A stretch of DNA of 64,000 bases. Origin: Acanthornis magna (taxonomy: Eukaryota > Chordata > Aves > Passeriformes > Acanthizidae). The position numbers and the translations under genes were made by a program. Where the stretch lies: the NCBI GenBank assembly GCA_036785705.1, contig JAWUZG010000137.1:124001-188000 (forward strand), given 5' to 3'. The notes under the pieces were generated by a model, which was not told where the DNA came from, did not search any database, and worked only from the letters and a program-made list of their open reading frames with translations. Below, piece after piece: positions 57,266-64,000 of this stretch; position 1 is the first letter of the stretch; the number at the start of each line of letters is the position of its first letter.

Positions 57266-60200
57266 AGGGCATACCAACTTCAAGGCTTAGAGGCAGCACA
57301 GCACAAATCCTTTAAAAATTCTGTATAAATATCTGTGTGTGTAAATTCTGCCTGCCACAGATTTACTCCATGTCCACACGTTGACATGCATTTTGAATTA
57401 GCTGTATTATTTGCATGTGTTCTTGGATAATACAGAACTGCAATAAAAATTGCACTAGGGCACTCAGAATTCATGAGGGCCACTAGGACTTCCTTTTCTT
57501 TTGGTAGCTAACTGGTGCAAAATCATTACCTCTGTCTTCTTTAGGAAAAAGAACTTTCCATATTTTTTGAGAACTTCAGAAAAAAATCTCACTTAGCTGG
57601 ACAGAGAGATCTGGCCAAGGAAGATCTCATTAGCATTAAAAAAACAGATCTAAAAATGTATTGTGTTTATTTTGTGAACTTATATTGTTCATCATTGTTC
57701 ACTCGCTCTGATATTTAAAGGCTTTGGGTGTTGCAATAGTTTTAGGGTTCTCATTCCACTGAAGTTTTTAAACAAGAGATAGATTTAAGGGGAAAAAAAT
57801 ACCCAGAAAACACAAAAGCAAATCCAAACAAAACATATTTAAAAAAATGAATAGCCACATTTTGCTGAGGAAAGATGCCAAGATCATTACTTCAAATAAA
57901 TAAACAAAACTCATTTATCCACTGTGATTGAGAATATTTAACTTCATTTTATTTTCAAGCACTTCCATAGCATTCTGGTTATGGAATAGAGTACAACCAA
58001 ATGTTAAGTGCTTGATTACTGTCAGCAGTAAGAAACAAAAGGCATTTGTATGCACTGCCTGGTGATTGCATTGGTAATGGTAATCTCTGCTTACCCTTTC
58101 TGTTTTTTTTTTTTTTTTTACCCTGTGTGTGCTATGGAGAGAAGAGTTAATTCTTCATCCTGTAAAAACTTATCCATTCGTTAATAAATCCTGAACTGTA
58201 TATAGTCAAATAAATATTTTGCTTTTTAGATGTGACTTACATTGAGTCAGCACTAGTTTACTGACAGAAAGTTCTACAGTTCTTCAAAATTCAAAAAAAT
58301 GGCCCCTTCCCTGGTAGTGAGAGTGTATTTAGGCTAACTGTTTATGAAGAAATTATGGTAAAACATGAGAATAAAACCAGGATTGGTAGCTTGGATTATC
58401 AATTCCTGTGGTAAATTTTGTAAGCTTGTAAAGGGAAGTTATAAAAGACAACCCAAGTTCTACTCATATCATTTAGGAGCAATACATATTTACATATAAT
58501 ATACTCATACCAATGTATTCTGCTTAGAAACAGGGGCACTGAATTCACAACTATATGAAATGTCCAATTCCATGTGCATTATACTTTTAGTTCTATATTT
58601 ATAAGACATGAAAGGAATGTCTAAGATTCATGTCAGATTTAGGCCACTACACCTTTTTAATGAATTGTGAATAAAATATGTAGCATACATTATCAGATGG
58701 TTTATAGGATTTTTTCAGCAGAAAAGCACCCACAGCAGAAATTTTCTTTGACAGTGCAGAACACTAATCAAAAAAAGTGAGATATAATAAACCCTGGTCA
58801 CTTTTAGATAACATACCTTTTTATAGCCTTACACCAACCTATTTCTGAACTGACTTTCAGACATTTTATTCTTGTTTACCTTCTTGACCAAATATTAGGA
58901 ATGAATTTCACTGAAAATGATGGTCCAGCAGCAAATGGAAGCTTTGAGGGACTTACATATTTTAGAACCTGTAGGTAAGAGTGGCTAACAGATATTACTG
59001 TTTGAAACCTGTTATAAATAAAGAGCTGAAAAAATTAACCCTGTGGTTTTGCACTTACAAATGGTACTTAAGAGTAAGAGAGAGAAAGCAGTGTCCAACT
59101 CAGTAAGCTTACACTAAAGATAAGGAAAAGTCATACATACGGAAGGATTTTCACTAGTGTTATTGGACAGTGGCTTTTTACTTGAGTGGACAAGAAGGAG
59201 TAAGAAAGGCTGAGTTATTCATTGAGATCATTCAATAAAACATTCTGGAAAAATCAGAGGATTATTTTTCAAAATTCTGGAGGAACTGTCAATGCTTATA
59301 ATCAGGCATTGCAAATTTAAACTAATTTCAAAAGAAAAAAAGGGAAAAAAAGCAAGTCTGATTGGAGAAAAGGATGATAGAAATAAAAATAAAATTACTA
59401 AAAATTTCTCTTGCTCTCTTAACGTATTACTCCTTTATGTTTAAAGAAAAAACGACTATTTATATAATGAGGTGAGTAGGTCTGTACAAGAATAAGTACC
59501 TTTCAGTTAAGATGTGTAACTATGTAAGCAGTGTACAGCATGAAAATTTCTGGGAGTTAAGTGATATGAAAACTTCTGTGGTTACAGTTTTCAGAGGACA
59601 GTATAAGAACACCTGTGAGCAAAATTCCCAGCTTTTATGGTGTATATTTATAGTGGTAAAAATAAAAGTCTGTCTATTTCTCTAGGAGAGATCAATAGTC
59701 AGAGAACAACAGAAGAAATATTAACAACTTATTTAAAAGAGTGCATCTTAGCAACCAGAGTTGATAGGAGTCAGGAAGTAACTTTCATTCATGAGGCTGC
59801 AAAAAGAAAATTGCTTTCAAGAAAATAATAGAGGATTATGCCTTGGGTATTTTTTACAGAATTACTATAGGCAGAGGCTTCAAAAAATGGTGAGTTTTTG
59901 ATGGGGGTTTGTTTGTTCGGTTTTGGCTTTGCTTGGCTTGGTTTATTGTTTGATGTGGTGTTTTTTAAACCAGTATAAATTATTAAAGTCTTCTAAGACA
60001 TGGGCAAGTACTTTCATCTTAATGTGGTATAAATTAGCATAAAATTAAAAAAAAAATCCTTTATCTTATTTCAATCGTGCTTATGTCCCCAAATGGCAAT
60101 GTGTGGCACTGATTTTTTTAATGATCACCATTTCATTATGAGGGTATCTGCTAAGTGCCCCCAAAAGATGTGGGCTCTGTAGTCTTTAAGATTGCTCTAC

Positions 60201-61079
60201 CTCTCTTGCCATTGCACCGTGTCAAAGCAGCACATACCAATCTCAATTTGCACAGAGAGAACTCAGCACTCCAGATTGAGGTCCCTGGGACACAGAGGGC
60301 TGCTTTGGAAAGTGACCAAAGGGACAGTCAGCAGGAGGAGCCCTTCAATCTTCAAATTGCCTAGACAATGATGACGATTGTCAAGATAAGACCTAAAGAA
60401 GGAAATTAAATCTATCCTAGCTGGAACCAGAACAGTCCATCACGTCTGCAGGCACAACCCAAAATACTGAGGAGCTTATAAAACGGATACTGTCTAAAAC
60501 CTACCCATATGTTTAGGTTTTGGGAAGAGATGGAAACACTTGTGGGTCAGAAACTTTGACTGACAAGATTAATGTGAGCATCAAAGAGCTAAGTTTAGTA
60601 CCTGAAGCCTTTTGTGAATGAAGTCTAGGACATGTGAGGAATGAGACGTGTTAAGGTTTTTATGTTATCTGGAAGAAAAGCCACAAAGCTAAAAATATTC
60701 CTTAAATATTTGGTTAATGTTGTTCAATACAAAGAATAAGTTTTGTTAGGCACTCAGAATTAAACATTAATTGTGTAACTAACATGATTTGTTTCCAACG
60801 ATGAGCTGAAATTTTGACTTCAAGGTCTGAATGTTACAAATTATATGTACTTTTTCAGTCCTCTGGTGACATAGATGTAAAACTCAAACTATTTTAGGGG
60901 GTCTTAAAAGGAAAGGTGATTTATGTATGGTATCTTCACACAAACATATGATCACCCTTTTCGAGGGTTTTTTATGGCAACAATGGATTACTTTGGTATC
61001 AGTGTTCAGTTCTAGTTAGAGCCTTTGTCTTGAGGGCCAGTTAATCTTGTTTGCTTTCCTGCCCTGGTACAATTTTAAG
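57266..61079. other. AT-rich DNA without a recognisable gene
   Basis: No exon, RNA gene or named repeat is visible. A poly-T tract lies at 58106-58119, and a T/G-rich stretch at about 59905-59965 (GTTTGTTTGTTCGGTTTTGG). Confidence 0.6.
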
Positions 61080-61265
61080 ATTGTCACAAGGAGGATAAAT
61101 TCCATGCCGTTTTCCATTCTTATTACAGTCTTCACATTGTAATGAGAATGGTTTAATTTTGTTCCATTTTCTGTCCTCGTTACTGTCTGTTATGAGAATG
61201 GATTCATTTTATGACATTTTCTTCTCTCATTATAATCTTTGTTATGGGAATGAGAATGAGAACAT
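61080..61265 (+). repeat. Degenerate minisatellite, three to four units of about 50-60 bp
   Basis: The motif TTGTAATGAGAATGGTTTA, then a T-rich stretch with CATTTTC, recurs as TGTTATGAGAATGGATTCA...GACATTTTC and TGTTATGGGAATGAGAATG, with a weaker first unit from 61080. Unit length is uneven. Confidence 0.75.
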
Positions 61266-63271
61266 TTCAAGCATTAAAGGTCTGTGAGAACTCTTGACAG
61301 AGACTGTAACAGGAAGAGAAAGCGACACCCAATCCATTCTTGTGACAATCTTAAGACAGGTAAAATTATATTCATCCATTCATAAGGTAAAGACTGTTGA
61401 GAAAATTAAAATAGAAAAAAAAATTAATCCATTTTTGTTGCAATTTAGACATTGTATCAAACTTCACAATATGCTTTAGAAAGTACAGTAAGTTAATAGA
61501 AAAAGTCACAGTAGGACCTATACAGAACATATTGCTTTCAATATGCAGTCTTGCTTTGGTAGACACAGTCAGTGCACTCTGAGTCAGAATTGCACAACAC
61601 ATGATCCATGTGTCATTAATGGAAAATGGGATCCACAGAGAGCTTCAGTGGAAAGCCTCCTGAAGACTTCAATACCACCAGGAGTGAATCTCAAATCCTG
61701 TTTTTCATAATCATCCAGAAAATAAGAGACTTTCTTATATGAGCACTGTACACTGTAGCAGTTTTTTCCCAGGATCTGAAATAATAAATATAAAAAAAAT
61801 CCATGTAAATATATATATATATATTTCCAAGATCCAAAACTAGGTCTGTTTACCATCTGAGTACTTATTTATATATGCCTACTGATCCAGAAATGAAAAC
61901 AGTAGAGTTTGGATGGGGCTTTTTATCCAGACAATTTAAAACTATATACTACCATCAGCTTCTCTAGTTTGGAAAAGATATACTATCACAACTGAAAGAG
62001 ATGAGCTGCATAAGTCAAGTGAAGACTTTTGGAGTCACTGGAGATTCACAAAGTGAAAAATTAAATTTTATTGTAATGACAGTCTAAATAGCTTGTAAAA
62101 AATGGAAAGCAAGTAACGGATATGAAATGTGGCAGTTTTCCAAAAGCTGTTAAAAGCCTATTCTCCTAAAGTGTCTGGTGCCAGACTCAAAATACGTAGA
62201 GGGTTCTGAAGTGAGATGGAAGAGAAAGAACAAAAAAAACCCAAGGAAAAGACAAAAAAGTTTGCTCAATTTTGTTTAAAATGTCAGTACTGCACCCAAA
62301 TGTAGATATGGCTGCAAAAGGAGAGTTAATAGGAAAATGCAAATATTATACCCCTAGTAGCACTGCAATATCATCATCAGCTGGGATTTTACTCAGATCA
62401 GTAAGGACGATCAGTGATGCTACATCCAATTCAAATGGTTCTCTGTGTCTCAGATCTGATCACAGCTTCTGCCCTGTAATGTCCTGGGGAAATTTCGTTC
62501 CTGAATCCATTACACCTTCTGTTAAATTAGCCACCTTGTGCAAAAGAAGAGCCGTTGTCAGCCAGGCTGTGTAAATTTTAAGACCAACACACTGACAACT
62601 GTTACAAATGAAGCTAGCAGCAACAGAAATAGAAGAAAATCAGCTTACAATAAAACTGGTTTTGATACACAAGTAGATAAACGGAAGATCAGCAGGAGGA
62701 AGAAATTACATAAGGAAGAATAATTATCTTATTAAAGTACAGATATTCAATAATAGTGCAAAAGCCACGCAGATAAAACCACCATTCCCTCATTGAACAG
62801 CAATGAAAGTTCACATGCTTGTTGCAAATCTTGGAAAAGTTAAAACTCCTTTATGTTTTTGCACAGTGTTTGGAAATCTGTTCACCTTCTCCATCATGCA
62901 GATTTTGTTACAAAATGATCACAGAATTTGGGATCACCCTGAACTTAAAGGATGACAGTGATAGTTCACAGAACATTCATCAGTTGATATGAAAATTAGT
63001 GTGGAGAATAATAACTTTAATTACTCTTTATCCTCCTTCATGGCTTGGTGGGAAATTTTATAGGAATTTTTTAATTAATAAAGTCACAGACTGAGCTCAT
63101 AACACAGGTCACAATATCAGAAAAATATTTATTCTTCTAAGCTTTTAACTGGAGTTGTTTAATCTGTTACCTCCCCAAAAAGAAAATTAATACTTTGCTA
63201 CACATTGCTCTTAAGACAATAAAATCAAATGTTTATGGATATTCTGACTTTTTGCATTAATGAGGGAATTT
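61266..63271. other. AT-rich DNA without a recognised gene
   Basis: A TA dinucleotide run lies at 61809-61822. Two overlapping plus-strand frames (62272-62574 and 62538-62723) and a complementary minus-strand frame lie in a less AT-rich part at about 62340-62560. I cannot assign any of them. Confidence 0.55.
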
Positions 63272-63371
63272 CAGCTCAGACCCTCAAAGATATTTGAATA
63301 CCTAAGTCCCTCTGATTTCACTGTGAGTTAGGTGCCCAATGTCTGTGACTTTCTATATCTTTGATATGCCC
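63272..63371. mobile_element. Palindromic remnant resembling an old amniote MITE
   Basis: CTCAGACCCTCAAAGATATTTGAATACCTAA-type sequence is followed by TGATTTCACTGTGAGTTAGGTGCCC and then TATCTTTGATATGCC. The centre is an imperfect palindrome (ACCTAAGTCCC...GTGAGTTAGGT), and the outer CTCAAAGATAT/ATATCTTTGATA arms also pair. I know a very common reptile, turtle and bird repeat of this form (GGATCCTCAAAGGTATTTAG...TAGGCACCTAA) and take this to be a decayed copy. The family name is not certain. Confidence 0.55.
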
Positions 63372-64000
63372 CATTTAAAGTCTGAATTCTAATTCTTCAG
63401 TATTAAAAAACTGTAGTAGCACCACTTATGGATATTCTTGTACTCTCAGTTTTCTTCCTCAAAGATAATAATAGTAATTTTAAACAAAAAATAGCAAAAT
63501 ACAGAATTCTAGAAACTTCCAAGAAGTTAAACTCTGTCCCTTGCAATTTTCAAAGCATATGATCATCAGTTTGAGACTACTGGGTTGCACCTCAGTAGTT
63601 CTGGTAAGATATTTTTGGGCACAAAGTGTTCTCCTATCCCTTCATTCTCTTTACTTCATGTAAATCCCTGCTATGAGCTCTGCTATCATCTGTGAGGTTC
63701 CCTGAGAGAAGTGAGAGCCTTACATATGCAGCTAAGTAGTAGTCACTTTTTTCCAAAAATATTTGACAAGAAGGTTTGTACCTCGGTATGAAGGGTCACT
63801 AACCCCTAGTATGCAATGTGCGTGCCACGGTTGCATATTATGGTAGATCAGCATAACTTTTTGTTAACTTTTACCCTGCCAATTCACCTTCATGTCTGCA
63901 TTTGTTCTTTGAGGTAAAATTGATGAGATCAGCCCTGTTTAATCATAAAGCGTAACTTGTATTAATATTAAAGACAAATATTCTCTTTATTATGTAGAAT
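63372..64000. other. AT-rich DNA without a recognisable gene
   Basis: Nothing is recognised up to the end of the window. Confidence 0.6.

Overview
This window looks like gene-poor nuclear DNA from a bird, most likely a songbird. The evidence is the repeat content. CR1-family LINE copies are spread through the window on both strands, several with the avian 3' end (ATTCTATGATTCT-type) and recognisable ORF2 endonuclease or reverse-transcriptase sequence. There are also solo long terminal repeats (LTRs) of endogenous retroviruses with the TGTCCTGG... start that I associate from memory with songbird LTR families. I recognise no host protein-coding exon, no tRNA or rRNA, no CRISPR array and no bacterial-type operon. 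The bulk is AT-rich, apparently single-copy DNA, as expected for an intergenic desert or a very long intron.

Layout: 1-6.5 kb, AT-rich unannotated DNA. 6.5-11.3 kb, two solo LTRs of one family in opposite orientations (6521-7153 minus, 10610-11279 plus); the second has a perfect 5-bp target-site duplication. 11.4 kb, a CR1 3' end on the minus strand. 15.2-18.4 kb, three plus-strand CR1 copies one after another, the third with decayed reverse transcriptase. 21.1 kb, a solo LTR. 23.2-25.5 kb, a long CR1 copy split by a 525-bp LTR inserted on the minus strand. 27.3-29.3 kb, a minus-strand CR1 endonuclease fragment, a T/G-rich simple repeat and a 1.1-kb LTR that carries a roughly 48-nt internal repeat. 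30.7-34.1 kb, two promoter-like segments that are probably LTRs. 35.4-37.8 kb, simple repeats and a local tandem duplication. 40.06-40.27 kb, a striking 77-bp inverted repeat (76 of 77 matched). 41.2-46.3 kb, three more LTRs and a 19-unit AAAAT microsatellite. 53.4 kb, another T/G-rich tract. 55.7-57.3 kb, CR1 pieces including two head-to-head RT fragments. 61.1 kb, a degenerate minisatellite. 63.3 kb, a palindromic fragment resembling an old amniote MITE.

No genes work together here: every recognisable coding sequence is a decayed LINE ORF. The window instead records transposition: LINE insertions, later LTR insertions into or beside them, LTR-LTR recombination to solo LTRs, and local duplications. 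I found no convincing new biological system. The items most worth checking are the near-perfect inverted repeat at 40.1 kb, the periodic repeat inside the 28 kb LTR, two CR1 copies 38 kb apart that share an ORF-breaking deletion, the head-to-head CR1 junction at 56.1 kb, and the LTR-like promoter at 30.7-31.3 kb followed by a short acidic reading frame. Repeat family assignments rest on recognition from memory, not on a database search.
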